19,602 bases of DNA, taken from positions 17,593 through 37,194 of the forward strand of contig DHOX01000091.1 in NCBI GenBank assembly GCA_002409785.1. The letters are read 5' to 3'. A program made the translations under genes and the position numbers. The DNA is from Prevotella sp. UBA5379. GTDB lineage: Bacteria; Bacteroidota; Bacteroidia; Bacteroidales; Bacteroidaceae. The notes under the pieces are model-generated. The model made no database searches. It had not been told where the DNA came from and was given only the letters and a program-made list of their open reading frames with translations. Positions 1-9,270 of the stretch are shown piece by piece (positions within the stretch are counted from its first letter, which is position 1; each line of letters begins with the position of its first letter).

Positions 1-77
1 TTTTTCTTCTGACTTTTCACCGAAACATCCCTTTCATTAGAAAAAGAGAGAAGTCCTTGTTCCTGCCATGAAACCAT
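1..77 (-). CDS. Possible 5' end of a leftward gene, cut by the window edge
   Basis: A frame starting with ATG at 77 on the minus strand stays open to the window edge for 25 codons, beginning MVSWQEQGLLSFSNERD. It is too short to assign to a family. Support comes from position: a TAnnTTTG promoter element pointing the same way lies about 50 bases upstream, and other ATGs nearby in other frames meet stops within a few codons. No Shine-Dalgarno sequence is seen, but the leader is A/T-rich, as is usual in Bacteroides. It would be divergent from uvrA. It could be chance; the product is unknown. Confidence 0.3.
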   Translation of the reverse strand, partial: MVSWQEQGLLSFSNERDVSVKSQKK

Positions 78-125
78 AAAAACGAGTATTTTATTTTGTT
101 TTTAAAGGGAATTCCTGTAAATTTG

Positions 126-133
126 CAAAGATA
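126..133 (-). promoter_or_regulatory. Bacteroides-type -7 promoter element, leftward
   Basis: Read on the minus strand this is TATCTTTG, a perfect match to the Bacteroides primary-sigma -7 consensus TAnnTTTG. No clear TTTG -33 element is present at the usual 19-21 base spacing. It points away from uvrA, towards the possible partial gene at 1-77. The same octamer occurs upstream of nuoA, which supports the reading. Confidence 0.5.
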
Positions 134-358
134 TGGCCTTATAAAGAGAGCACTTCGGCCCATGTCTACTCTGACCTTCGGGATATTGTCCTGAAAAAGC
201 GGGAATTCCAACCGACATAGGGGTCCCTTAAGAATATGGGGCAAGATGACAGGGCGATCTGAAGGTACATCCAGAACGGTCTGACTCCAATAACGGCTTA
301 CAACCACCTAAAACTATACTGCTGTAAGAAGCAGAAGATACAATAGAGATTAGCTATC

Positions 359-3229
359 ATGCAACGAGAAGATGAAAAGATCAATGTTTGGGGAGCACGT
401 GTACACAACCTGAAGGATGTGGATGTCATGATTCCCCGCAATTCTCTAACGGTTATTACAGGTCTCTCCGGGTCAGGCAAATCCTCTCTGGCTTTCGACA
501 CCATTTTTGCAGAAGGACAGAGACGCTATATCGAGACTTTTTCTGCATACGCGCGCAACTTCTTAGGGGATATGGAACGTCCGGATGTAGACAAGATCAC
601 AGGTCTGAGTCCGGTCATCAGCATCGAGCAGAAAACCACCAATAAGAATCCCCGGTCCACTGTAGGAACGACCACAGAGATCTATGACTATCTACGACTT
701 CTTTTCGCCCGTGCAGGAACGGCATATAGTTATCGGAGCGGTGAAAGAATGATGAAGTACACCGAAGAGCAGGTCATTGAGATGATCCTCAAGGACTATG
801 CCGGCAAACGGATTTATATTCTTGCCCCGCTGATCAGACAGCGCAAAGGTCATTATCGCGAACTCTTCGAAACCTTAAGACGAAAGGGGTTCCTTTATGT
901 CCGTGTGGATGGAGAGATGAAAGAGATTGTCCGCGGGATGAAAGTCGACCGTTATAAGAACCACAATATTGAAGTAGTCATTGACAAGATGGCCGTCGAG
1001 GATAAAGATGAAGACCGTCTCCGCCGCAGCATACAGACTGCCATGAAGCAAGGGAACGGCATCCTGATGATCCTTGACAAGGATACCGGCAGCGTGAAGA
1101 ATTACTCCAAGCGTCTCATGGATCCGACAACAGGCCTGGCATACGGAGATCCTGCCCCGAACCTGTTTTCATTCAATTCCCCGGAAGGAGCATGCCCACA
1201 CTGTAAAGGTCTGGGGAAGATCAATGAGATCGACCTGAAGAAAGTGATTCCATACCCCGGGAAGAGCATCCATGACGGAGCAATCGTACCCTTAGGGAAA
1301 TACAAGAACCAGATGATCTTCTGGCAGATAGAAGTCATGCTCGGAAAATATAACTATACCCTGAGAACACCGGTGAAACAGATCTCCGATGAAGCCATGA
1401 ATGAGATCCTTTACGGAAGCGTTGAGGATGTCCGCATCCCGAAAGAAAAAGTCCATACCTCAAGCGATTATTTCGTCCCCTTCGACGGCGTAGTGAAATA
1501 CCTGCAAACCGTAATGGAAAACGATGATTCGGCAAGCGGGAAAAAATGGGCAGACCAGTTTCTTGCCGAGATCACCTGTCCCGAATGCCACGGCATGCGC
1601 CTGAAGAAAGAATCACTATCCTATAAGATCTGGGGCAAGAACATCTCAGAAGTAGCCAACCTGGATATTTCTGACTTAAAAGAATGGCTTGACCATGTCG
1701 AGGACCATCTGGAGCCCCAGCAAAGGAAAATCGCAGACGAAATTGTCAAGGAGCTCCGCTCCAGAGTTAATTTCCTTCTGGAAGTTGGTCTAGACTATCT
1801 CTCCCTCAACCGTCAGTCAGCATCCCTGTCCGGTGGCGAGAGCCAGCGTATCCGACTGGCCACACAGATTGGCAGTCAACTGGTCAATGTACTCTATATC
1901 CTTGATGAGCCAAGTATCGGCCTGCACCAGCGGGATAACCAACGGCTGATCAATTCGCTCAAGGAACTGCGCGATTTAGGAAACACCGTCATTGTCGTGG
2001 AACATGATGAAGACATGATGCGCTCAGCCGACTGGATTATCGACATCGGACCCAAGGCGGGAAGAAAAGGTGGCGAGGTCGTCTTTCAAGGTACTCCTGC
2101 GGAGATGATGAAAGGTACCCCCTTCCCCCCAGGATCAGGAGAGACAGGCCGTCAACTGACCCTCACGGCACAGTACCTTGCGGGAATAAAGAAGATTGTC
2201 ATTCCCAAACAGCGTCGAAAGGGGAACGGCAAGTCCATCACCCTCTACGGGTGCAAAGGAAATAATCTGAAGGACATCAATGTCACCTTCCCCCTGGGCG
2301 ACCTGATCGTGGTCACAGGAGTAAGTGGGTCCGGCAAGTCCACGCTGATCAACGAGACCCTGCAGCCCATCCTCTCCCACTATTTCTATCGCTCACTCAA
2401 AAAGCCCATGGCCTACGACAAGATCGAAGGAATAGAAAACATAGACAAGGTAGTTAATGTGGACCAGAGTCCCATCGGAAGGACCCCTCGTTCCAATCCG
2501 GCCACCTATACAAGCGTCTTCAGTGACATCAGGACACTCTTCGTCGGTTTGCCTGAGGCCAAGATACGGGGTTATAAACCCGGCCGGTTCTCTTTCAATG
2601 TCAAGGGAGGGCGGTGCGAAGCCTGCAAGGGAAACGGATACAAGACCATTGAGATGAACTTCCTGCCCGATGTTATGGTCCCCTGTGAGGTCTGCCATGG
2701 GAAACGTTACAACCGCGAGACTCTGGAAGTGAGGTACAAAGGTAAAAGTATTGCCGACGTGCTGGACATGACGATCAACCAGGCTGTTGAGTTCTTCGAG
2801 AACGTCCCACAGATCCTTCAGAAAATCAAGACCCTTCAGGAAGTAGGATTAGGCTATATCAAACTCGGTCAGAGTTCCACTACCCTTTCAGGAGGAGAGA
2901 GCCAGCGCGTCAAACTGGCTACTGAATTAGCCAAAAAAGATACGGGAAAAACTCTGTATATCCTGGATGAACCGACTACAGGACTACATTTCGAAGACAT
3001 CAGAATACTGATGGAAGTCCTGGAAAAACTTGTAGACAGGGGAAATACCGTCATCATTATCGAGCACAACCTAGATGTGATCAAACTTGCCGACTACATC
3101 ATTGACATCGGACCGGAAGGCGGTCGCAACGGTGGGACCATTCTGAGCACCGGCACTCCGGAACAAGTAGCCCAAAGCCATAAAGGCTATACTCCCAAGT
3201 ACTTGAAACAGATTCTGGAAAAAGGATGA
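359..3229 (+). CDS. uvrA: UvrABC excinuclease subunit A (UvrA)
   Basis: This is the ATP-dependent damage sensor of nucleotide excision repair, which with UvrB finds bulky lesions and loads UvrB for incision by UvrC in the cytoplasm. The 956 residues are a normal full length. Two ABC modules are visible: Walker A GLSGSGKSS at about 35-43 and GVSGSGKST at about 654-662, with LSGGESQR signatures at about 490 and 843, each followed by an ILDEP Walker B. The C-terminal zinc finger is intact (Cys 753, 756, 776, 779), and a CPECHG motif lies at 407-412. The first zinc site has only its second pair (Cys 279, 282); the position of the first pair reads D255-P-T-T258. The ATG at 359 fits the family N-terminus. 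No promoter is recognised upstream. The gene stands alone, converging on the nuo operon. Confidence 0.97.
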   Translation: MQREDEKINVWGARVHNLKDVDVMIPRNSLTVITGLSGSGKSSLAFDTIFAEGQRRYIETFSAYARNFLGDMERPDVDKITGLSPVISIEQKTTNKNPRSTVGTTTEIYDYLRLLFARAGTAYSYRSGERMMKYTEEQVIEMILKDYAGKRIYILAPLIRQRKGHYRELFETLRRKGFLYVRVDGEMKEIVRGMKVDRYKNHNIEVVIDKMAVEDKDEDRLRRSIQTAMKQGNGILMILDKDTGSVKNYSKRLMDPTTGLAYGDPAPNLFSFNSPEGACPHCKGLGKINEIDLKKVIPYPGKSIHDGAIVPLGKYKNQMIFWQIEVMLGKYNYTLRTPVKQISDEAMNEILYGSVEDVRIPKEKVHTSSDYFVPFDGVVKYLQTVMENDDSASGKKWADQFLAEITCPECHGMRLKKESLSYKIWGKNISEVANLDISDLKEWLDHVEDHLEPQQRKIADEIVKELRSRVNFLLEVGLDYLSLNRQSASLSGGESQRIRLATQIGSQLVNVLYILDEPSIGLHQRDNQRLINSLKELRDLGNTVIVVEHDEDMMRSADWIIDIGPKAGRKGGEVVFQGTPAEMMKGTPFPPGSGETGRQLTLTAQYLAGIKKIVIPKQRRKGNGKSITLYGCKGNNLKDINVTFPLGDLIVVTGVSGSGKSTLINETLQPILSHYFYRSLKKPMAYDKIEGIENIDKVVNVDQSPIGRTPRSNPATYTSVFSDIRTLFVGLPEAKIRGYKPGRFSFNVKGGRCEACKGNGYKTIEMNFLPDVMVPCEVCHGKRYNRETLEVRYKGKSIADVLDMTINQAVEFFENVPQILQKIKTLQEVGLGYIKLGQSSTTLSGGESQRVKLATELAKKDTGKTLYILDEPTTGLHFEDIRILMEVLEKLVDRGNTVIIIEHNLDVIKLADYIIDIGPEGGRNGGTILSTGTPEQVAQSHKGYTPKYLKQILEKG

Positions 3230-3246
3230 AAGTCCTGATCTATCTG

Positions 3247-3285
3247 AAAAGCCCCGACAGACGAAACACATCTGTCGGGGCTTTT
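3247..3285 (+). terminator. Intrinsic terminator after uvrA, probably bidirectional
   Basis: A perfect 15-bp inverted repeat (AAAAGCCCCGACAGA and its complement) encloses a 9-base loop and is followed on the plus strand by a T-rich run (ccttt ctttta). It begins 17 bases after the uvrA stop codon. Because the outer stem is A:T on both sides, the minus-strand RNA also ends the hairpin with UUUU, so it can close the nuo operon, whose last gene stops at 3342. Confidence 0.92.
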
Positions 3286-3341
3286 CCTTTCTTTTATATC
3301 TTATCCCTCAGGCAAAAGCCATAGGATGGAAGGGCAGGCCA

Positions 3342-4865
3342 TCACAAAACCAGTGATGACGATGCCGCATTGATCCAGTCGAAGACAAAACTGCATACAC
3401 CAAATGCCAGGACACCGACAGTGCATAGCGCCAATGCCAGTTTGGTACTCGGGGCAGACTTGAAGAAAGGCAACGGATGATCATTATGCTTGATGAACAT
3501 TGCCTTCACTACCAACAGATAATAATACAAGGATATGACCGTATTGATCAAGGCGACGAAAACCACTGCATAAGTAATTGCACCCGTGATCGTATCCACA
3601 CTCATCCCCTTTACGGCAGCCATGAACACGAAGAATTTACTGAACATCCCGGCAAATGGAGGAATACCTCCAAGGGAGAAAAGGGCAAAGGTCATCAACA
3701 CGCACAGTTTCGGATTGGTCTTGTAGAGGCCATTATAGTCTTCACGGTTCACCCTTCCCCCATTATGTTCCTCGATGCTGCTGATCACAGAGAAGACACC
3801 CATATTAGCCACAACATAAACAAGAATATAGAAACTCAAGGAAGAAAAACTCATCGCATTATCCCCTAAAATAGCCAGCACGATATAACCAGCCTGCGAA
3901 ATTGAGCTGAAGGCCATGAATCGTTTCATGTCTTTCTGCCGGATAGCAAACAAGTTTGCAACGGTGATGGACAGTACCACGATAATATCCAGCATATACT
4001 GCCAGTACGTCGTCAGAGGCGCAAAGACCTTCATCAGGATGGCACACAAGGCAAAAGCTGCAGCCCCCTTGGAGCAGACACTCAGATACCCCGTAACCGT
4101 TGTCGGAGCGCCCTGATAAGTATCAGCCGTCCAGAAGTGGAACGGAACGAGGGAAATCTTAAAGGCCAGTCCACTGAAGAAGAACACCATGCCCATGATG
4201 GTCAGCGGAGAGAGAGTGATCTTCGCAGCCACATCATCAAAATAGAGTGTGCCCACAGCACCATAGATGAAAGAGATGCCATAGAGCATGACCCCGCTTG
4301 AGAAAGTAGCAGTAAGGATAAATTTCGCACCCGCCTCAGCTGAGTTATGCCGATATTTGTCCAATGCCACCAGGCAAGCCATAGGCACACTGGCCATCTC
4401 CAGTCCCAAGAAGAACAAGAGGAAATGATTGGCACTTACCATCATGTTCATACCGAGCAAGGTGGAGATGACAAGCATATAAAACTCGCCCTCCTTGAAT
4501 GTCGTATCAGGACGTTGCATCCACTCACGACTCTGGATCAGCACGATCAAGGCGCCGAACCCTAAGATGGTCTTGATAATGCCGACCGATGCATTCGTGT
4601 AATACATCCCTCCGAAAGCCGTACGAGCCGATTCCGGGCTCATATTAATCAGCAGATAAGCAGTCATCAGGACAACCGCCAGGGTATTGAACCAAGGGCG
4701 AGGACGAACCCCTGATGCTTTTATGGCATCAGCACCATTTGAGTCAGCAGCTACCATGACAGGCCTGCGCGCTGAAGCAAAGTCTGCAATGAAGACAATG
4801 ACCAGCATAGCCACTAAACAAATCTCCGGTATCAAGTTCAGAAATTGACTATAATCGATATCCAT
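3342..4865 (-). CDS. nuoN: Complex I membrane subunit NuoN
   Basis: Antiporter-like proton-channel subunit in the cytoplasmic membrane arm of complex I, lying next to NuoK and NuoM. The protein is 507 residues with about 14 hydrophobic helices. The expected channel residues are present: Glu156 in FLGLEMASV (helix 5), Lys236 in FKISLVPFHFW (helix 7) and Lys266 in SVCSKGAAA (helix 8). A hydrophilic stretch at about 31-58 between the first two helices is longer than I expect for NuoN; its role is unknown. The gene is the last of the operon, 40 bases after nuoM, and ends about 57 bases before the shared terminator. Confidence 0.95.
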   Translation of the reverse strand: MDIDYSQFLNLIPEICLVAMLVIVFIADFASARRPVMVAADSNGADAIKASGVRPRPWFNTLAVVLMTAYLLINMSPESARTAFGGMYYTNASVGIIKTILGFGALIVLIQSREWMQRPDTTFKEGEFYMLVISTLLGMNMMVSANHFLLFFLGLEMASVPMACLVALDKYRHNSAEAGAKFILTATFSSGVMLYGISFIYGAVGTLYFDDVAAKITLSPLTIMGMVFFFSGLAFKISLVPFHFWTADTYQGAPTTVTGYLSVCSKGAAAFALCAILMKVFAPLTTYWQYMLDIIVVLSITVANLFAIRQKDMKRFMAFSSISQAGYIVLAILGDNAMSFSSLSFYILVYVVANMGVFSVISSIEEHNGGRVNREDYNGLYKTNPKLCVLMTFALFSLGGIPPFAGMFSKFFVFMAAVKGMSVDTITGAITYAVVFVALINTVISLYYYLLVVKAMFIKHNDHPLPFFKSAPSTKLALALCTVGVLAFGVCSFVFDWINAASSSLVL

Positions 4866-4905
4866 TTCTATTCTATTTCAAATTTAAACATTCATTTTCC
4901 GTCCC

Positions 4906-6411
4906 TTATAGAGCAGCCGTCAAAGCAGCTGTCTGGATATGTTGCAGGATCGGAGCTACTGCACCTACAATAATATGCTGTGCCCACAGAGGAGACAAGC
5001 CCAGACCGGCAACGCAGAAGATCAAGCTCCCCACGGCGATCCGCTCATCCCAGGTAGCATCATGCAACTGGTAAAATTTCTTGTTCGGAACTTTCTGGAA
5101 CAAGATCTTTCCGACAGCCCGCAGGATGTACACGGCAGTAATCACAATAGAGGTTGTCGCAATGATCGTACATACTCGATGGAAGACATCAGCGTTCTCA
5201 AAAGATCCGATAAAGATGGTCATCTCAGCTACGAAGCCAGAGAATCCAGGAAGCCCTAGATTGGCCAGACCGGCAATGACATAAGCCACAGACAGGAAAG
5301 GCATGATTTTCATCAACCCACCGAGTTTGCGTACATCACGAGTTCCGCAACGGTGATAGATCATACCGATGACCGCAAAGAAAAGGGCTGTCGTCAGACC
5401 ATGAGAGAGCATCTGAAGGACGGCACCCGTGATAGCTGTCTGGGTCATCATCAAGAGTGCGAACAGCACCATGCCGCAGTGAGATACGGAAGAATAAGCA
5501 TTGATATATTTCAGGTCCGTCTGCACGCAAGCAGAAAGAGCTCCATAGACTACCGAACAAGTAGCGAGAATCAGGAAGATCCACGCCAGTTGGTGAGCGG
5601 CTGCAGGCAGCAAGTACATAGCAATGCGGAAGCAGCCATAGCCCCCCAGTTTCATCAACACGCCAGCGTGCAACATAGACACAGCCGTAGGTGCTGAAGC
5701 ATGACCGTCAGGGCTCCAGGTGTGGAAGGGGAACAGAGCACCCAGCACGCCGAACCCGATGAAGACGAACGGGAAGAAGATCTTCTGGATATGCACCGGA
5801 ATATTGTTCATAGCGGCTATTGCTGCTACGTTCATGGTCTTGGCGCCACTAAAATAGTAAATACCCAGAATACCGATAATCAGCAGAGCAGACCCGCCCA
5901 TGAGCATCAATGTCAACTTCATGGCGGAATACTCTTTCGGTCCCGTCCCCCATACTCCGATCAGGAGGTACATAGGAATCAAAGCCACCTCATAAAACAT
6001 GAACATGGTGAACATGTCTGTTGTGATAAAGAAACCGAACACACCGATACTCAGCAATACGAACCACAGGAAATACTCCTTTTTCAACGGTTCGAGGCGC
6101 CATGAAGCGAAAGTACCCGTGAAGACAATAACAGCTGAAAGTAAAAGCATCACCACGGAGATACCATCCACACCGACACTATAGTCAATATGCAACGGTG
6201 CAAACCAAGGTACACTGTAAGTAAAGAGCATTGCATCGGTATTGCCCGCATTACGCATCTGAACAAATGTAATCGTCAAATAGATAGCCAGGAGCAAAAG
6301 ACAACTGGCACCTACGACCATCACACCGCGTACCTGTTTATCGTTCTTTGCCAGCCAGAGGCCAAGCAGCATCAAAACCGGAATGACAACGAATAATGTT
6401 AGTATACTCAT
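4906..6411 (-). CDS. nuoM: Complex I membrane subunit NuoM
   Basis: Antiporter-like proton-channel subunit of the complex I membrane arm, 501 residues and about 14 transmembrane helices. Diagnostic motifs are FMFYEVALIPMYLLIG with the helix-5 Glu at 141, FPFHTWSPDGHASAPTA at about 227-243, HAGVLMKLGGYG with helix-8 Lys at 254, and GFVAEM in helix 12. The usual pumping Lys in helix 7 is absent: aligned by the invariant PxH motif, its position is Leu223 in GFGVLGALFPFH. I believe this variant motif occurs in NuoM of other lineages, so it is probably a subfamily trait and not decay. The gene starts 14 bases after nuoL. Confidence 0.96.
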   Translation of the reverse strand: MSILTLFVVIPVLMLLGLWLAKNDKQVRGVMVVGASCLLLLAIYLTITFVQMRNAGNTDAMLFTYSVPWFAPLHIDYSVGVDGISVVMLLLSAVIVFTGTFASWRLEPLKKEYFLWFVLLSIGVFGFFITTDMFTMFMFYEVALIPMYLLIGVWGTGPKEYSAMKLTLMLMGGSALLIIGILGIYYFSGAKTMNVAAIAAMNNIPVHIQKIFFPFVFIGFGVLGALFPFHTWSPDGHASAPTAVSMLHAGVLMKLGGYGCFRIAMYLLPAAAHQLAWIFLILATCSVVYGALSACVQTDLKYINAYSSVSHCGMVLFALLMMTQTAITGAVLQMLSHGLTTALFFAVIGMIYHRCGTRDVRKLGGLMKIMPFLSVAYVIAGLANLGLPGFSGFVAEMTIFIGSFENADVFHRVCTIIATTSIVITAVYILRAVGKILFQKVPNKKFYQLHDATWDERIAVGSLIFCVAGLGLSPLWAQHIIVGAVAPILQHIQTAALTAAL

Positions 6412-6425
6412 TTTAATTTAATGTC

Positions 6426-8426
6426 TTAATAGAAAATGCAAAGCAATATAATCGTTAATGCTACCGTACCTGTCAGGAACCAGCTTGCATAAGAGCGGAC
6501 ATCACCGCTCTGCCACGGGCGGATAGACTCTCCCGCAGCCTGAGTACTCCAACCGGCAAAGTTGAATGTGCCGTCCACGATGTGGCGGTCAAACCAGGCA
6601 ATAGGAATACTGAAAAGACCAAACACGATCTTATGGCAGAAGAACTGCCATGCGTTATCAATATAGAAGCGGTTGAGAGCAGCCCGATGGAACCGCGGGA
6701 ACTTCTTTTCCAGCATCACCGGAATCGGATTCTTCTTCGGCGCATACATGATCGTTGCTGCTGCGATGCCGATCAAACCGGCACACAAACTAGGAAGAGC
6801 AGGCAGGAAATCACCATGCTGCAAAGGAATATCAAAACTCAGTCCATTGGCTGAGATGAAATGACCAAAAGGAATGAACCCTGCAACACAAGAGATCGCT
6901 GAGAGAATGATCAGAGGAATCTCCATGATCATAGGAGCCTCAGCCGGTTTACGACGATGCTCAGGATCCAGCTCATAATAGGACTGTCCCCAGAAAATAA
7001 CATAATAGAGACGGAACATATAGAAAGCGGTCAGTCCCGCAACCATGACCATCCACCATTTGAAGAACACCCCTTGCCACCCCGGAATCTGACCACAGGC
7101 ATCAATGATCTCATCCTTGGAGAAGAAACCAGAGAACGGCGGAATGCCGCTGATAGCCAGACAGCCGATAAGGAAGCAGATGTTCGTAATCGGCATATAT
7201 TTATGCAAGCCCCCCATATATTCCTTGAAATTGGATCCGATAATGACAATGATCGATCCGGAGCAAAGGAACAAAAGAGCCTTGAACATAGCATGTGTAA
7301 ACAGGTGGAACATACTGGCCATATAACCCAGGCCGCCAGTGCCATTGTCCAAAGAGAAGCAGACGCCCAGCGCAACCAGCATATAGCCGATCTGAGAGAT
7401 CGTCGAGAACGCCAGTCCACGTTTAATATCACTCTGACAGCAAGCCACTACAGCTGCATAAAAAGCCGTGAAGGCCGCAATCCACGCAATCCAGTGAAGT
7501 TGGGTGATTGCCCCGAACTTGATATAGATAGGGAAGAGAGAAGCGACCTGATAGACACCAGCCACAACCATCGTAGCCGCATGAATCAAAGCACTGACCG
7601 GCGTAGGACCTTCCATGGCATCCGGCAGCCAGATATGCAATGGGAACATCGCACTCTTACCGGCACCACCGATGAACATCAGGAACAAGGCAGCCGGGAT
7701 GACCCATGATGCGCCGGCAAGACGCCTGGTCAGATCAGGCATGACGCCTAAATCATAATTGAATGTCCCGACATAGAAACTATAGAAGAGGATACCTATC
7801 AAGAAGAACAAGTCGGCAAAACGCGTTACGATGAAAGCCTTCTTTGAGGCATGCACTGCCGCATGTTTAGGATAGTAGAAACCGATGAGCAGGTAAGAAC
7901 AGATACCCACCAACTCCCAGAACAGATACATCTGGAAAAGGTTTGTTGCCACCACCAGTCCGAGCATAGACATCGTAAAGAGAGAAAGGAAAGCGTAAAA
8001 ACGCTGGAACCCTTTCTGATAGCCTACCCGGTGATAATGCTCATCCAGGTTGGACATATATCCAAAAGAATAAATGTGAACCATGAAACTGACCGTGGTA
8101 ATGACTACCAGCATCATCACACTGATTGGAGTCAGGCGGAAACCAATCTTAAAGAGTAACTGCGTACCGAAGAGCGGCGCCTTGCCGAAATCCAGCCAGG
8201 TGAAATTGAACGGAGTGACCGTAGGGTATAAACCTGTGGCAGCATCTCTCCCGATCACAAAGAAATATTCGTATGCCGTATAGAGAGACAGCGCAAAGAG
8301 CGTGCCAACGACAAACGTACCGATCAGGCCGGCAACAGGTTTCTTCATCTTCATGCCGAAGAGTCCCAAGAGCAGGAAACTCAGGAAAGGCAGAAGGAGT
8401 ATCAAATATGCATAACTGTATTCCAT
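6426..8426 (-). CDS. nuoL: Complex I membrane subunit NuoL
   Basis: Distal antiporter-like subunit of the complex I membrane arm, 666 residues, which is a normal length allowing about 16 helices including the long lateral C-terminal helix. Channel residues are visible: Glu171 in YLFWELVGICSYLLIG, Lys257 in GGAGKSAMFPLHIWLPDAM, and His282 in SALIHAATMVVAGVY. Unlike NuoM, this subunit keeps the helix-7 Lys. The gene starts 6 bases after the nuoK stop and is followed by nuoM after 14 bases, so it is clearly co-transcribed. Confidence 0.97.
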   Translation of the reverse strand: MEYSYAYLILLLPFLSFLLLGLFGMKMKKPVAGLIGTFVVGTLFALSLYTAYEYFFVIGRDAATGLYPTVTPFNFTWLDFGKAPLFGTQLLFKIGFRLTPISVMMLVVITTVSFMVHIYSFGYMSNLDEHYHRVGYQKGFQRFYAFLSLFTMSMLGLVVATNLFQMYLFWELVGICSYLLIGFYYPKHAAVHASKKAFIVTRFADLFFLIGILFYSFYVGTFNYDLGVMPDLTRRLAGASWVIPAALFLMFIGGAGKSAMFPLHIWLPDAMEGPTPVSALIHAATMVVAGVYQVASLFPIYIKFGAITQLHWIAWIAAFTAFYAAVVACCQSDIKRGLAFSTISQIGYMLVALGVCFSLDNGTGGLGYMASMFHLFTHAMFKALLFLCSGSIIVIIGSNFKEYMGGLHKYMPITNICFLIGCLAISGIPPFSGFFSKDEIIDACGQIPGWQGVFFKWWMVMVAGLTAFYMFRLYYVIFWGQSYYELDPEHRRKPAEAPMIMEIPLIILSAISCVAGFIPFGHFISANGLSFDIPLQHGDFLPALPSLCAGLIGIAAATIMYAPKKNPIPVMLEKKFPRFHRAALNRFYIDNAWQFFCHKIVFGLFSIPIAWFDRHIVDGTFNFAGWSTQAAGESIRPWQSGDVRSYASWFLTGTVALTIILLCIFY

Positions 8427-8432
8427 TATCTT

Positions 8433-8741
8433 TTAGAATTTCATGTTTTCAATGCTGTTCACCTGATCACTATGATAAACACGGTAAACGTTGATGATAA
8501 TAGCCAGGGCTACAGCTGTCTCGGCAGCACTCACACCGATGGAAAACAGCGTGAAAAAGAAACCTTCCATCTGTCCCGGATAAAGAATGCGGTTGAAAAC
8601 TGCAAAATTAATATCCACAGAGTTCAAGACGAGTTCAATAGAGATCAGCATGGCAATCAGATTGCGACGGGTCACGAATCCAAAAACGCCAATAAAGAAC
8701 AAAAGTGCACTCAGCACGAAAAAACATTGTACAGGTATCAT
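8433..8741 (-). CDS. nuoK: Complex I membrane subunit NuoK
   Basis: Small three-helix subunit of the membrane arm (102 residues) that lies between NuoJ/A and NuoN and forms part of a proton half-channel. Both essential membrane glutamates are present: Glu36 in LISIELVLNSV and Glu74 in SAAETAVALAI. Its ATG overlaps the nuoJ stop codon by four bases (ATGA), the usual sign of translational coupling. The last dozen or so residues are hydrophilic. Confidence 0.97.
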   Translation of the reverse strand: MIPVQCFFVLSALLFFIGVFGFVTRRNLIAMLISIELVLNSVDINFAVFNRILYPGQMEGFFFTLFSIGVSAAETAVALAIIINVYRVYHSDQVNSIENMKF

Positions 8742-9259
8742 TTCTTATCCTCCTTCCTTGCAATCATAATGCCACCTACTATACAAGCCAGCAGGAATAC
8801 TGAGATAAACTCAAATGGCAGAACGTATTGGTATTTACCGGAACCCATCAGAGCCGAACCGACTTTCTTGACAGGAACCTCAACATCAGCCATGCTGGCA
8901 GCTTGATCTATAAAATGATTTTTCAGGAGGACAACTGCTACTGTAACCAGTCCTATCAAGCATAGTAAAAAAGCAAAAGCTACACGACTGCCCTTAAAAT
9001 GTTCAATCATTCCCTGAAGTGTATCCTTGCTTACCAACTGGATAGCGAAGATAAACATCATCATAATACCACCTGCATAAATTGCGATCTGAGCAACACC
9101 CAGGAAAGTATAATCGAGCAGGAAATAAATACCTGCGACACCAAACAGAACGAATAGCAGGAAGGTAGCGGCCCGCATGATTCGCTTGGTCATGACGCAT
9201 AAAACAGCTGAGCCTAGAATGACTACAGCCAGAATGCAAAATATAACGATATTAGCCAT
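8738..9259 (-). CDS. nuoJ: Complex I membrane subunit NuoJ
   Basis: Membrane subunit of complex I, 173 residues with about five helices. The conserved segment GVAQIAIYAGGIMMMF, which holds the pi-bulge Tyr region of the third helix, is present near residue 55-70. It ends in a charged KEDKK tail. It begins 11 bases after nuoI and overlaps nuoK by four bases, the same J-K-L order as in other nuo operons. Confidence 0.95.
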   Translation of the reverse strand: MANIVIFCILAVVILGSAVLCVMTKRIMRAATFLLFVLFGVAGIYFLLDYTFLGVAQIAIYAGGIMMMFIFAIQLVSKDTLQGMIEHFKGSRVAFAFLLCLIGLVTVAVVLLKNHFIDQAASMADVEVPVKKVGSALMGSGKYQYVLPFEFISVFLLACIVGGIMIARKEDKK

Positions 9260-9270
9260 ATCTTTTACTA

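Noticed and set aside
17..307. A 96-codon minus-strand frame left of uvrA
   Set aside because: The TAnnTTTG promoter element lies inside it, it shows no family features, and its composition looks like intergenic DNA.
6957..7709. A 250-codon plus-strand frame within nuoL
   Set aside because: It is very rich in His, Arg, Glu and Gln, the mirror image of membrane-protein codons, and resembles no protein family.
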